Of a stretch of DNA of 64,000 bases, positions 8,648-18,209 are shown in pieces. How positions within the stretch are numbered: position 1 is the stretch's first letter; every line of letters begins with the position of its first letter. This DNA comes from Bacteroidota bacterium (lineage in GTDB: Bacteria > Bacteroidota > Bacteroidia > AKYH767-A > 2013-40CM-41-45), in assembly GCA_016708785.1 (NCBI GenBank), contig JADJFC010000003.1, positions 62,001 through 126,000 of the forward strand. Direction: 5' to 3'. The notes under the pieces are model-generated. The model worked only from the letters and a program-made list of their open reading frames with translations, ran no database searches and was not told the DNA's origin. The position numbers and the translations under genes are program-made.

Positions 8648-8957
8648 GTTTCAATTCACTAGGGCCACCGATAGTCCGTCCCTACGGGACTCTCTGCGCA
8701 TCTTTGTTGCATCTGTTACCGATAGTCCGTCCCTACGGGACTCTCTGCGCATCTTTGCTGCATCTGTTACCGATATTTCGTCCCTACGGGACTTGTCGGA
8801 TACTCTTCATAGAGTCCCGTAGGGACGAAATATCGGTAACAGATGCACACCTATCGCAACAAGTCCCATAGGGACGACCTATCGGTTCCACCATGGCCAC
8901 CACGCTGCGACATGAGTCCCGTAGGGACGGACTATCGGTGGCCCTTATGAATTGAAA
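8648..8957. repeat. 310-bp inverted-repeat element with six copies of a CCCTACGGGAC core
   Basis: The ends are near-perfect inverted repeats: TTCAATTCA, two or three bases, then AGGGCCACCGATAG at the left, and the complement at the right; 8661-8691 is an exact 31-base match to 8915-8945. Inside, three direct copies of the unit beginning ACCGAT start at 8667, 8718 and 8769, exactly 51 bases apart. Three complementary copies follow at about 8813, 8861 and 8914. Each copy contains the near-palindrome GTCCCTACGGGAC. No open reading frame or transposase is present, so this is a non-autonomous, MITE-like or REP-like structure. It fills most of the gene-free stretch 8521-9117. Confidence 0.9.
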
Positions 8958-9117
8958 AAAAATATTGATCGATTGTAACTACAATATGATTTGTCGTCAC
9001 TTTGAAATTTGATTCGACAGCAACCTTTTTCAACTTTTTTCGTTTTCTAGTATCAATCCTTACAGTCATACAATTTCAAAACTGCTGTAGCGTTCCCTAA
9101 CCGAACTGCCTGACCAG

Positions 9118-11639
9118 ATGAAAGCAATTAAGATCTTACTAAAAGTTGTCGCTATTGCTGTCGTTGGATTTTTGCCTTGGCTACTCTTGTCAGTTTGTTT
9201 TATAGCAAGGAAATTAAACAACTCATCATCGGTGAACTGAATAAGAACCTGGCAACGGAAATAAAAGTCCGGGAATTCAGCTTTTCTGTCATTCGACATT
9301 TTCCTTTCGCTTCCATCGACATGCAAGATGTTCTCATCAACGATGTGAATGATTCTGCTAAAAAAGATACACTCATTTATGCAAATCGTCTGGCTTTGCT
9401 TTTTAACGTCACCGGAATTTTTAATAAAGACGTTACGGTTCGCAAGATCATTTTCGATAAAGGAAATTTAAATATCAGAATCGATGAGGACGGCGAAGGG
9501 AATTACAAATTTTGGAAGACAACCAACGATACCGCTAAAAATGGCGTGATCGATCTGCAGAAAATACTATTGAAAGATGTTGATATTACCTATAATGATC
9601 TCAAAAATTCTCAGCATTATAATGCATTTGCTCATAAAGCGCAATTGTCGGGTCGATTCTCCAGTGATGAATTCACACTAACTACTTCAGCCAATTTATT
9701 TGTCTCTAAACTCCTTGTTAAAAACATCAATTACATCAACCAAAAAGAGGTAGAGATCTCAAGTAATCTGAAAGTAAATACAAAAACAGATCTTTATAAA
9801 CTTGAAAATAGTTCTGTGAAAATAGCAGATGTAAAATTTGATATCAATGGTACGGTCAAAGCTCCATCTCATTCTGTATTTCTTGATTTGGATGTGAAAT
9901 CGAATGAAGCGGATCTGGCTTCTTTTATTTCTTTACTTCCTCCAAATTATTCTTCACGAATGAAATCGTTCAAAAGTAAAGGACGATTTGTATTTCATTC
10001 AACCATTAAAGGTGAATCAGCAGGAGAGAAGACGCCTGATGTAAAAGTCGATTTTGCAATTTCTGATGGTACATTGAAACCGGAGAATAATGAAATTGAA
10101 TTAACAGCAATCAATTTTTCGGGAAATTTTCACAACTCTTCTTCTACCGGTAAAAGTGCTTTGGTCATTCCTTCTCTTGCAGCAAGTTTGAGCGGACACA
10201 AAATTAAAGCCGAGATCCGTATTGATGATCTGGATAATGCATTTCTCACCATTCATGCTTCCACACAACTGGATCTTGCTCAGGTGAAGCCATTCATCAC
10301 TGCCGACACTCTTGAACAACTCTCCGGAAATTTGGCAATGAATGTTTACTATAGCGGTAAGTTAAGTCAGCTACAGAATATGTCGAAGGATCGTTTGTAT
10401 GAAGTGAAAGCTTCCGGTAATATCGATATCAGTCATGTGAATTTTAAATTGAAGAATAATCCACTTGCATTTCTAAACATGAGTGGAAATTTCGTTCTTA
10501 AAAATGAAGATGTAGCAATTGAAAATTTATCAGGAAAAATTTCTTCCACCGATTTTAAACTCGATGGTGTGTTCAAGAATTTCATTCCGTTTATCCTTGT
10601 GCGTGATCAACCCGGTGATTTTATAGCTGATGTCGTTTCAAATAATCTTGCAATGGATGAATTACTGGTCAATAAATCTGCAACCTCTTCACCAAACGAT
10701 ACTTCATACATCATGAAGTTTAATCCACGATTAACATGCGACCTGAATGTATCAATTGGGAATATGCAGTTCAGAAAGTTTCAGGCGTCCGGAGTACGTG
10801 GACAAATTCATCTGGAAAGACAGATTATCAGCAGCCGTGGACTAAACTTCAAAGCGATGGATGGTGTCGTCCAGATGGATGCAAATATCAATGCTTCCCG
10901 ACGCGATAGTATTGTAATGAGTTGTGATGCACATTTTGCCAAACTCGACATCACGCGACTTTTTTATGAGATGGAAAATTTCGATCAGACTACTATGACT
11001 GATAAAAATGTGAAAGGCAGGATTAGCGCTGATGTGCAATTTGCAAGTATCTGGTCGAAGGATCTGACCATCAATTCGTCGAAAGTAATTTCAACCTGTG
11101 ATATTACAATAGAAAATGGCGAGCTGAATAATTTTACACCTATACTGGCACTAGCGAAATACATCAAAGTTCCGGATTTGAATAAGATCAAATTTTCTAC
11201 GCTAACAAATAGGATAGCCATCAAGGATAGAAAGATCTTTATTCCAAACATGGAGATCAAATCCAGCGCCATCAATATATCAGGAAACGGTACTCATAGT
11301 TTTGATAATATCGTCGATTACCATCTAAAGTTACTTTTGTCTGATGTGTTAGGGAAAAAGATGAAATCTAATTCCACAGAATTCGGTGAAATTGAAGACG
11401 ATGGGCTTGGGCGGCCAATGCTAATGCTTTCGATGAAAGGCCCGGTCGATAACCCGAAATTTGCTTATGACCACAAAGCGGCTGGTGAAAAGATCAAAAC
11501 GGAGATCAATAAGGAGCGGCAAACGCTGAAAGAGCTGTTCAAAGAAGAGTTTAGCCCGGGAAAAAAGGACTCTGTAAAGACTTCAAAACCAAAAAAGAAG
11601 GATGAAATGCAGATAGATTGGGATTCAGAGCAAGATTGA
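9118..11639 (+). CDS. AsmA family protein
   Basis: About 840 residues, a single N-terminal membrane helix and then a long beta-rich body ending in a charged Lys/Asp tail. The N-terminal block (REFSFSVIRHFPFASIDMQDVLI) and the C-terminal AsmA-like region (IENGELNNFTPILALAKYI) identify the AsmA superfamily, bridge-like proteins thought to carry lipids between inner and outer membrane. The start is placed at ATG 9118 (MKAIKILLKVVAIAVVGFL); that frame must shift by one base at about 9168-9178 to join the long frame that begins at TTG 9177. The unshifted frame runs into a stop. It is monocistronic and precedes the histidine kinase by about 60 bases. Confidence 0.82.
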
Positions 11640-11702
11640 TTTTTCTATTCTAAGAATTTCTCCCATCTTTGTCCTATCGGATCAGGAGAATGCTTCAGGT
11701 AA

Positions 11703-12881
11703 GTGCTTGAAGATTATTCAAATACCACTCTTTACGTGAATATTTACACTCAAAAACAACGTTGGAAATTATTGTTGCTCCTCGCAGCTCTAATGATCGG
11801 CACCGCTTCTCTTTGGTACACCAACCGTTTGGTCCAGAAACTTTCTGAGGAAGAACGTAAGAAGATCGAGCTTTGGGCAGAGGCTACACGTCGTTTGGCT
11901 GACGTAAGTGAGCTGAATACTGACATCAACTTTTTGTCCAATGTAATCAGTAACAATACGACCATTCCTGTTATCTGGGCTGATGATCATTTTAATCCGA
12001 TCTCTTCACGAAATCTGGATTCACTGAATTCATTGAACGCTGCTTTTCTTCATCAGCAAATTATAGAAATGCGAGCTGAACACGATCCAATTGAAATTCA
12101 TATTGGAACGATCAAACAATATATTCTTTATCGTGATTCTGAATTGTTGATTCGACTCAGGTATTATCCGTATTTCCAGTTGGCCGTAATTGCTTTGTTT
12201 CTTGTAGTGTCTTATCTGGCATTCAGTAGTTCAAGAAAAGCGGAACAGAATCAAGTGTGGGTCGGTATGGCAAAAGAAACGGCGCATCAATTGGGAACAC
12301 CGCTTTCATCGCTCGTCGCTTGGCTTGAGTTTTTGCGACTCAAAGGAATGAGTAGTGATTATACCAATGAAATTGAGAAGGACATCAACCGATTGCAAAC
12401 GATCACTGAACGTTTTTCAAAAATTGGTTCTGCTCCATCACTTACTAAAGTTAATATCCATGAAGTACTCAAACATTCTGTCGGATATATTCAAACACGC
12501 AGTTCAGATAAAGTTATTTTCGATCTTTCTAATCCATCGACAGAGATCTGGGCACCAATGAATGTTCCTTTGTTTGAATGGGTGATTGAAAATATTTTGA
12601 AGAATGCAATAGATGCAATGAGCGGAAATGGTAAAATTGCAGTAACAATTACCAATCAACATCAATTCGTTTATATTGATATCGCAGACACAGGAAAAGG
12701 AATTCCAAAGTCATCATACAAAACGATTTTCAAACCGGGCTTCACTACAAAAAGCAGAGGCTGGGGACTTGGACTTTCATTGAGCAAACGAATCATTGAA
12801 GAGTACCACGATGGACAGATCTTTGTGAAGAATTCTGAAATTGATAAGGGTACGACGTTTAGGATCGTGCTGAAGAAATAA
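11703..12881 (+). CDS. Membrane sensor histidine kinase
   Basis: 392 residues. Two membrane helices (about 20-40 and 160-175) enclose a periplasmic or extracytoplasmic sensor region of about 120 residues with no family I can name. The kinase core follows: H-box KETAHQLGTPLSSL with the phospho-accepting His near residue 194, N-box ENILKNAIDAM, G1 DTGKGIP, F-box FKPGFTTK and G2 WGLGLSLSKRI. The start is GTG 11703; a second GTG at 11736 is possible. No response regulator gene is adjacent, so it is an orphan. A CATCTTTG box at 11664 is a possible promoter. Confidence 0.88.
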   Translation: MLEDYSNTTLYVNIYTQKQRWKLLLLLAALMIGTASLWYTNRLVQKLSEEERKKIELWAEATRRLADVSELNTDINFLSNVISNNTTIPVIWADDHFNPISSRNLDSLNSLNAAFLHQQIIEMRAEHDPIEIHIGTIKQYILYRDSELLIRLRYYPYFQLAVIALFLVVSYLAFSSSRKAEQNQVWVGMAKETAHQLGTPLSSLVAWLEFLRLKGMSSDYTNEIEKDINRLQTITERFSKIGSAPSLTKVNIHEVLKHSVGYIQTRSSDKVIFDLSNPSTEIWAPMNVPLFEWVIENILKNAIDAMSGNGKIAVTITNQHQFVYIDIADTGKGIPKSSYKTIFKPGFTTKSRGWGLGLSLSKRIIEEYHDGQIFVKNSEIDKGTTFRIVLKK

Positions 12882-12896
12882 AATTTTCAGTTTGGG

Positions 12897-13075
12897 TTTG
12901 TGGTGTGTAGTGTGGGTGCTTCCTTTTCACACTACACACTCCACACTGAAACTCCACACTAAAACAGATTAGTTCAGTTTGGGTTTGAGTTTGAAGTGCG
13001 AAGTGTGTGTACCGCTCCACACCCACACTCCACACTACACCACACTAATTTCACACTCCCTACCCAAACTGAAAC
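12897..13075. repeat. Heptamer repeat cluster (CACACTA / AGTGTGG words), inverted arms
   Basis: This intergenic stretch consists of imperfect 7-base words: GTGTAGT-type at the left, CACACTA/CACACTC in register from 12928, GTTTGAA/GTGCGAA in the middle, and CACACTC words again up to base 13075. Complementary words alternate, so the region can fold on itself. It ends directly at the ATG of hemW, leaving no room for an ordinary leader. Confidence 0.8.
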
Positions 13076-13393
13076 ATGTCAGGCATCTACATCCACATCC
13101 CCTTCTGCAAAAAAGCCTGCCACTACTGTGACTTTCATTTTTCGACATCACATGGAATGATGAGTGATATGGTGAATGCCATTCAAAAGGAAATTGTTTT
13201 ACGAAAGGATTATTTGGCAGGAGAAGAAGTGGAGACCATTTATTTCGGCGGCGGAACTCCTTCACTTCTCAATAAAGATCAACTCGAATTATTATTGAAT
13301 ACTATTCGTGAAAATTTTATTGTGGATGAGAATGCAGAGGTAACTCTCGAATCAAATCCGGATGACTTAACAAAGAAACATTGCAGATGTTAA
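13076..13393 (+). CDS. hemW: HemW-like radical SAM protein, N-terminal fragment
   Basis: First part of HemW, the radical SAM haem chaperone formerly annotated as oxygen-independent coproporphyrinogen III oxidase. ATG 13076 gives MSGIYIHIPFCKKACHYCDF, with the C-x3-C-x2-C iron-sulfur ligands and the aromatic residue after the first cysteine that is usual in this family. The SAM-binding YFGGGTPS follows at about residue 60. The frame is lost at about 13373-13376: adding one A in ACAAAG restores DDLTKETLQMLKSAGV. HemN itself would be longer, and its usual extra N-terminal segment is absent. Confidence 0.88.
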   Translation: MSGIYIHIPFCKKACHYCDFHFSTSHGMMSDMVNAIQKEIVLRKDYLAGEEVETIYFGGGTPSLLNKDQLELLLNTIRENFIVDENAEVTLESNPDDLTKKHCRC

Positions 13394-14199
13394 AATCAGC
13401 CGGAGTAAATCGATTGAGCATCGGTATTCAATCGTTCCGTGAAGAGGATCTTCAATTAATGAATCGTGCACACAATGCTGTACAAGCATTGCAATGTGTG
13501 AATGATGCAAAGCAAGCAGGATTCGATAACATTACAATCGATCTGATTTACGGATTACCAAATCTTACTGCTGATGCATGGACTAAAAACATGGACATTG
13601 CATTTGGTTTAGGAGTCGATCATCTGTCGTGTTATTCACTTACAGTTGAACCAAAGACTGCATTGGCAGCAATGATCAAGCAACACAAAGTAAATGACAT
13701 TGACGAAGGTGCTTCAACTCTGCATTTTGAAATGCTCATGAAAGCTGCCGGAGAAAATGGATTCGAACATTATGAGATCAGTAATTTCGCACGCAATGGA
13801 AAATACTCTCGTCACAATACTTCTTATTGGCAGCGAAAAAAATATTTAGGAGTTGGTCCATCGGCGCACTCTTACAATGGAGATTCGCGTCAATGGAATG
13901 TTTCAAATAATCCGATCTACATTCGTTCGCTTGGTGAAAATAAAATTCCTTCAGAGATGGAAGTGTTGTCGGTGAAGGATAAATTCAATGAGTATATTTT
14001 GACAACTCTAAGAACGAAATGGGGGATTGACCAGGATTTTGTTTCGAGTGAATTTGGAGAACAAATGTCTTTGGAGCTAATTGAAAAGTTGAATATTCAG
14101 GTCAAAGAAAATATGATTCTGAAAAATGGAAATGTGTTTACGCTTTCTGAGAATGGGAAGTATTTTGCAGATAGAGTGTCGTCTTTCCTTTTTCTTTAA
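13381..14199 (+). CDS. hemW: HemW-like radical SAM protein, C-terminal fragment
   Basis: Continuation of the gene starting at 13076. It holds the RLSIGIQSF motif and the TIDLIYGLP motif of the TIM barrel, GAHSYNG-like GPSAHSYN, and the HemW C-terminal domain with EYILTTLRT (the usual residues are close to EFMMLGLRL). It ends at 14199 with a hydrophobic tail. Together the two fragments give a protein of about 375 residues, normal for HemW. The frame break is most simply a one-base homopolymer deletion. Confidence 0.88.
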   Translation: MQMLKSAGVNRLSIGIQSFREEDLQLMNRAHNAVQALQCVNDAKQAGFDNITIDLIYGLPNLTADAWTKNMDIAFGLGVDHLSCYSLTVEPKTALAAMIKQHKVNDIDEGASTLHFEMLMKAAGENGFEHYEISNFARNGKYSRHNTSYWQRKKYLGVGPSAHSYNGDSRQWNVSNNPIYIRSLGENKIPSEMEVLSVKDKFNEYILTTLRTKWGIDQDFVSSEFGEQMSLELIEKLNIQVKENMILKNGNVFTLSENGKYFADRVSSFLFL

Positions 14200-14227
14200 G
14201 CTTACACTTACGCAGTGCCTAAAAAAA

Positions 14228-14262
14228 TCTCCCGCAGATTACGCAGAAAAACCGCAGATTTT
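14228..14262 (-). repeat. 35-bp interspersed repeat, copy 1 (CTGCGG words)
   Basis: The reverse complement of this segment matches 31792-31826 in 33 of 35 positions. It is rich in CTGCG words (AATCTGCGG, TTCTGCG). It lies between the convergent hemW and acyl-CoA dehydrogenase genes and has no coding potential. Confidence 0.8.
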
Positions 14263-14305
14263 CTTTGTCCTTGTTAAAAATCACCCACTAAGCCAGCAGA
14301 AAAAA

Positions 14306-14334
14306 AGGGTCAAAGGTTTTTGACCTTTGACCCT
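14306..14334. terminator. Bidirectional hairpin of GGTCAAA words
   Basis: The 11-base arms AGGGTCAAAGG and CCTTTGACCCT pair perfectly around a 7-base loop. It is placed between convergent genes, with an A-run before the left arm. It probably terminates transcription of the minus-strand gene if it acts at all. The words belong to the GGTCAAA heptamer class seen again at 43981 and 49821. Confidence 0.6.
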
Positions 14335-14371
14335 TGCTTGTCCCTATAGGAACTTTTGACCTAAGAATTAA

Positions 14372-15550
14372 TTACTCGAATGCATTGAACCCGGTAACAT
14401 CCATCCCCGTAATCAAAAGATGAATATCATGCGTTCCTTCGTAAGTAATAACTGATTCAAGATTCATCATGTGACGCATGATCGGATATTCGCCTGTGAT
14501 TCCCATGCCGCCGTGAATTTGTCTTGCTTCTCTTGCGATCTGCAATGCCATGTTCACATTATTTCTTTTTGCCATTGAGATTTGTGCAGGTGTTGCACGA
14601 TTTTCATTTTTCAATACACCTAGTCTCCATGTAAGCATTTGCGCTTTGGTGATCTCTGTGATCATCTCAGCAAGTTTTTTCTGTGTCAATTGGAATCCGC
14701 CGATAGGTCTTCCGAATTGAATTCTTTCTTGCGAATATCTCAATGCTGAATCATAACAATCCAATGCAGCTCCAATTGCTCCCCAGGAAATTCCGTAACG
14801 GGCAGAATTCAAACAACCCAAAGGACCTTTCAATCCTTTCACATTCGGTAAAATATTTTCTTTCGGAATGATTACGTTATCGAAAACTAATTCGCCTGTT
14901 GCACTTGCACGCAATGACCATTTGCCATGCGTTTCAGGAGTGGTGAAGCCTTTCATGCCGCGTTCAACGATCATTCCGCGAACGATTCCTGCTTCGTCTT
15001 TCGCCCATACAACTGCGATGTCTGCAAAAGGTGCATTACTGATCCACATCTTTGCGCCATTCAAAACAAAATGATCGCCTTTATCTTTGATGTTACTGAT
15101 CATTCCATTCGGATTTGAACCATGATCCGGTTCTGTTAATCCGAAACATCCCATCATTTCGCCTGAAGCTAATTTGGGTAAATATTTTTTACGTTGTTCT
15201 TCACTACCGTAAGTGTAGATCGGATACATCACCAGTGAACTTTGTACAGATGCAGTCGAACGCAAACCTGAATCGCCACGCTCTAATTCCTGCATGATGA
15301 TTCCATAAGCGATCTGATCCATTCCGCCACCGCCATATTCTGCCGGTATGTATGGACCGAATGCGCCGATCTCAGCAAGACCTTTGATCCACTGTTTTGG
15401 AAATTCCGCTTTCTGACAAGCTTCTTCAACGATCGGTGAAACTTCTTTCTTCACCCAATCTCTAACACTGCTTTGAACTAATCGATGCTCATCCGTAAGA
15501 AGTTCATCCATCAAATAATAATCGTGGTACTGGTATCTGTCTTTTGACAT
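14372..15550 (-). CDS. gcdH: Acyl-CoA dehydrogenase, probably glutaryl-CoA dehydrogenase
   Basis: FAD flavoenzyme of 392 residues, full length for the family. Glutaryl-CoA dehydrogenase oxidises and decarboxylates glutaryl-CoA to crotonyl-CoA in lysine and tryptophan breakdown. Features typical of this subfamily are the FGLTEPDHGSNP substrate/FAD loop, RYGISWGAIGAA, QFGRPIGGFQLTQKKLAEM, and the catalytic glutamate in SVITYEGTHDIHLLI near residue 372. The position of that Glu and the following Gly-Thr-His-Asp-Ile-His separate it from short-chain acyl-CoA dehydrogenases. The start is ATG 15550 (MSKDRYQYHDYY). It sits convergent to hemW; a heptamer repeat lies upstream. Tryptophan dioxygenase at 62.5 kb would feed the same pathway. 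Confidence 0.88.
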   Translation of the reverse strand: MSKDRYQYHDYYLMDELLTDEHRLVQSSVRDWVKKEVSPIVEEACQKAEFPKQWIKGLAEIGAFGPYIPAEYGGGGMDQIAYGIIMQELERGDSGLRSTASVQSSLVMYPIYTYGSEEQRKKYLPKLASGEMMGCFGLTEPDHGSNPNGMISNIKDKGDHFVLNGAKMWISNAPFADIAVVWAKDEAGIVRGMIVERGMKGFTTPETHGKWSLRASATGELVFDNVIIPKENILPNVKGLKGPLGCLNSARYGISWGAIGAALDCYDSALRYSQERIQFGRPIGGFQLTQKKLAEMITEITKAQMLTWRLGVLKNENRATPAQISMAKRNNVNMALQIAREARQIHGGMGITGEYPIMRHMMNLESVITYEGTHDIHLLITGMDVTGFNAFE

Positions 15551-15604
15551 TTTTTTCTTTTTTCTTTTTACTTTTTTCTTAAACTCACCCTCTTCATTAG
15601 GTCA

Positions 15605-15695
15605 AGTGTCAAATGTAATTTGCGGTTTGACTTGACTTGACCCTTGACCTTCGACCTTCGACCTTCGACCTTCGACCTTTCGACCTTCAAAAAGG
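15605..15695. repeat. Heptamer repeat cluster (ACCTTCG words)
   Basis: The cluster holds four exact tandem copies of ACCTTCG, preceded by related TTGACTT and ACCCTTG words in the same 7-base register and followed by slightly degenerate copies. It lies between the divergent gcdH and GT87-like genes. Confidence 0.88.
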
Positions 15696-15755
15696 CGTCG
15701 CAAATTTAGCAGAATTTCACGAACATCTCTTCCTGAATTCTCCTAAATTAGCCCA

Positions 15756-17000
15756 ATGATGTGGTTCAAAAATCTGCTTTTCTCTAATTCCGTTTCGAAC
15801 AGAATTTTCTTCTTATTGTTGGTTTTAGTGCAAATTTGGAAGGGTATTTATCCGGCACTGACAGAAGTCCGCAGTGATTTCCCTAATTACTATGTTTCAT
15901 CCAAATTGTTACTGGAGGGCAAGGATTTATCGGACCTTTATTCCAACGAACACTTTAACAAACTGATACACAGCTATGGTATAGATCAGAACGGTAAATT
16001 TGCACCTTTCCCGCCGGCGACTGCTTTTATTATGGTGCCTTTGGCCGGATTTGAACCGTTGACTGCAAAACGGATCTGGACATGCATCAATTTGTTGTTG
16101 CTTTATGCAGTCATCGTGCTGTTTCGTAGGATTTCTAAACTCACGATGCTTCAAAGCACATCGGCCATTCTATTGTTGGGCGGCGCATTGTTTAACAATC
16201 TTTACCTCGGACAAGTTTATCTTTTTGTACTATTTATTTGGATGCTCTCTTACTTGTGGGCTGAAAAAAGAACCGGTCTTGCAGGTGTCCTTCTTGCGAC
16301 AGGGATCTCGATAAAGTACTTTCCAATTGTTTCTATTCCTGCACTTTTTATAAAGAAGAATTTCAAAATGCTGTTGGCAACAGCGCTTTCGCTGATTGGA
16401 GTTGCTCTGCTTTCAATAATCATTATCGGTGTAAAACCCTGTAATGATTTTATAAATTCCGTTTTGTTTGATCATTTGAATGGAAAGCTGGAAGGTCAGA
16501 ATCCGTATGCTTTTGCATTTCAATCGTGGAATTCGCTTGCGTTGAATTTGTTTTCGAAAGATACAGTCATCAATCCTAACCCTGTCTTTGATTGGCCGCA
16601 AGGGATTTTCATTCTCAAATTACTTGTCTTTCTTGGATTGTTATCAACGTTAGTCTATGCAATTTACAAATTACGCAAACATGCAAAACTTGCTGAATAC
16701 TCTATCGTTTTGATTTCTTTTTTCGCACTGGCTTTTTCTCCTGCATCAGCGAGTTATCATTTACTACTGCTTTTGTTTCCGATCGCATTGCTTATTAATC
16801 TTGAAAAAGATAATGAAGCGCTTATTGCTTTTTTGGTAATTTCAATCTTCGTTCTAGGATTTAGTGGCATTTTATTCAACTTTATAAATTCAAAAGTCTC
16901 CTTTTTGCCTTTCCAATTTTATCGCTTGATCTTTTTGAATAGTTTTTTTGTCACTTCCATTTATTTTCTAGTTACCAGAAAAGAAAATCGACTTGACTGA
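15756..17000 (+). CDS. GT87/DUF2029-like polytopic glycosyltransferase
   Basis: 414 residues with about ten membrane helices. The first extracytoplasmic loop has DFPNYYVSSKLLLEGKDL, the Asp-centred signature of glycosyltransferase family 87 (DUF2029), and a second signature GISIKYFP occurs near residue 185. GT87 enzymes use polyprenyl-phosphate sugar donors, usually mannose, on the outer face of the inner membrane. The acceptor here is unknown. Of two consecutive ATG codons, the first (15756) is used. It has its own transcript region and is followed 23 bases later by the MORN gene. Confidence 0.8.
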   Translation: MMWFKNLLFSNSVSNRIFFLLLVLVQIWKGIYPALTEVRSDFPNYYVSSKLLLEGKDLSDLYSNEHFNKLIHSYGIDQNGKFAPFPPATAFIMVPLAGFEPLTAKRIWTCINLLLLYAVIVLFRRISKLTMLQSTSAILLLGGALFNNLYLGQVYLFVLFIWMLSYLWAEKRTGLAGVLLATGISIKYFPIVSIPALFIKKNFKMLLATALSLIGVALLSIIIIGVKPCNDFINSVLFDHLNGKLEGQNPYAFAFQSWNSLALNLFSKDTVINPNPVFDWPQGIFILKLLVFLGLLSTLVYAIYKLRKHAKLAEYSIVLISFFALAFSPASASYHLLLLLFPIALLINLEKDNEALIAFLVISIFVLGFSGILFNFINSKVSFLPFQFYRLIFLNSFFVTSIYFLVTRKENRLD

Positions 17001-17010
17001 AAATTATTTC

Positions 17011-17018
17011 TATCATTG
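17011..17018 (+). promoter_or_regulatory. Candidate -7 promoter box (TATCATTG)
   Basis: It has the same sequence and nearly the same distance to the start codon (5 bases before ATG 17024) as the box at 6764, with a TTG 15 bases upstream in both cases. This box makes ATG 17024 a better start than GTG 17018. Confidence 0.45.
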
Positions 17019-17023
17019 TGCCC

Positions 17024-18133
17024 ATGAAATTGATATTGATAATTGTTTTATTTTTCCAATTACCGCAAATCGCCTTTTGCCAAGACAACTTTAGTTATTA
17101 TGAAGTTGTAAAGGATGATAGTATTATGTTATTCTTTAATGATAAAGATAAATTTGTCGAGAAAGAATGTGCATTTGGAATTAGGTTTACTCGAGTAGAT
17201 GCTGATGCGAATTTTAATGGTCTGTTTACAGATATTAGTCGAGATGGTGTTTTATTGTCAACCGGTTTTTATGACCATGGAAAAAAGAATGGTTTCTTCC
17301 AATCATATTACACTAATGGGAAATCAAAATCAAAAGGAAAATTTGTTGACAACGTACCTACTGGTGTGTGGAAATTTTTCTATGAAAATGGACTGCCTGA
17401 AAGAACACTTCAAATTTCTTCTGATGATACTTTGCTGATCAGTTTTTATAATAAGAATGGTATTCAAAAAGTCATTGACGGAAATGGAGAATTTAATGGA
17501 TACGTTGGTAATTCTGTCATCACTCAAAACTCAACAATAGCAAAAGGTGATATTTTTAATGGGAAACCTAATGGAAAATGGTCTTCTACACAAGCTGATA
17601 ATTCATACTCTCAAGAAGAGTTTGTTGATGGTGAGTTTGTAAAAGGTGTTTTTTTAAATACTAGAAAAGGTTGGGACCCTAATTATACAAATAGATCTAT
17701 TTTAAATGCTTTTTTTCCGGGCAATTACTATCTGGAATTGGAAAAATTTAAGTTTCAAAGATGTAAGGATTCGATTCATCTCCAACAGCCAAATTCAGAC
17801 TTTGATTCCTTTAAATTTTTTAGCTTAATGAAAGCTAGAATTGCTGATGTTATCAAAACTGATTTTAGAGAAAATCGGTCGGGAAATTATTCTATTGGTG
17901 AAAATTATATGACTGTGCAATTTACTGTTGATGAAAAAGGAAATGCTAAGGATATTTTAATGACGACAACTTGGGGTGATCAGTTTTTGCGTGAAATCAC
18001 AAGGTCACTAAAATCAGCGGAGGAATTACCTCCAACGAATACGCCACTTTATATTCATATGAAAGTTGATATTGCACCAAACCGGTCGAGTTACGAATAT
18101 CATATTAAAATTACTGAAGAAAAGTTTTTTTAA
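17024..18133 (+). CDS. MORN-repeat protein with TonB-like C-terminal segment
   Basis: About 369 residues exported by a Sec signal (MKLILIIVLFFQLPQIAFC). Residues about 70-130 contain three MORN_2-type repeats (GFYDHGKKNGFFQSYYTNG, GKFVDNVPTGVWKFFYENG). The C-terminal 90 residues include FTVDEKGNAKDILM, which resembles the C-terminal domain of TonB-type energy transducers, though the membrane anchor of a real TonB is missing. It is a periplasmic or outer membrane protein of unknown role. A terminator hairpin follows. Confidence 0.65.
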   Translation: MKLILIIVLFFQLPQIAFCQDNFSYYEVVKDDSIMLFFNDKDKFVEKECAFGIRFTRVDADANFNGLFTDISRDGVLLSTGFYDHGKKNGFFQSYYTNGKSKSKGKFVDNVPTGVWKFFYENGLPERTLQISSDDTLLISFYNKNGIQKVIDGNGEFNGYVGNSVITQNSTIAKGDIFNGKPNGKWSSTQADNSYSQEEFVDGEFVKGVFLNTRKGWDPNYTNRSILNAFFPGNYYLELEKFKFQRCKDSIHLQQPNSDFDSFKFFSLMKARIADVIKTDFRENRSGNYSIGENYMTVQFTVDEKGNAKDILMTTTWGDQFLREITRSLKSAEELPPTNTPLYIHMKVDIAPNRSSYEYHIKITEEKFF

Positions 18134-18157
18134 AATATAACTTATTGTAAGAAGAAC

Positions 18158-18197
18158 AAACCCACGCCAACCTCCCTCTCAAGATCGACGCGGGTTT
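18158..18197. terminator. Terminator hairpin between convergent genes
   Basis: AAACCCACGC pairs with GCGGGTTT (loop of about 22 bases, which contains no other clear structure). It lies between the MORN gene and the minus-strand gene ending at 18210 and could serve both. Confidence 0.55.
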
Positions 18198-18209
18198 CTG
18201 TGCATTTCA

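Noticed and set aside
8463..8654. Minus-strand ORF with a His-Thr repeat
   Set aside because: It is the translation of the GTGAGT microsatellite and a terminator; no conserved protein.
8648..8957. CRISPR array
   Set aside because: The repeats are inverted as well as direct, the spacers are nearly the same sequence, and no cas genes are near.
13373..13393. Programmed -1 or +1 frameshift in hemW
   Set aside because: No slippery heptamer or following pseudoknot is seen, and the same kind of break affects many unrelated genes; a sequencing indel is simpler.
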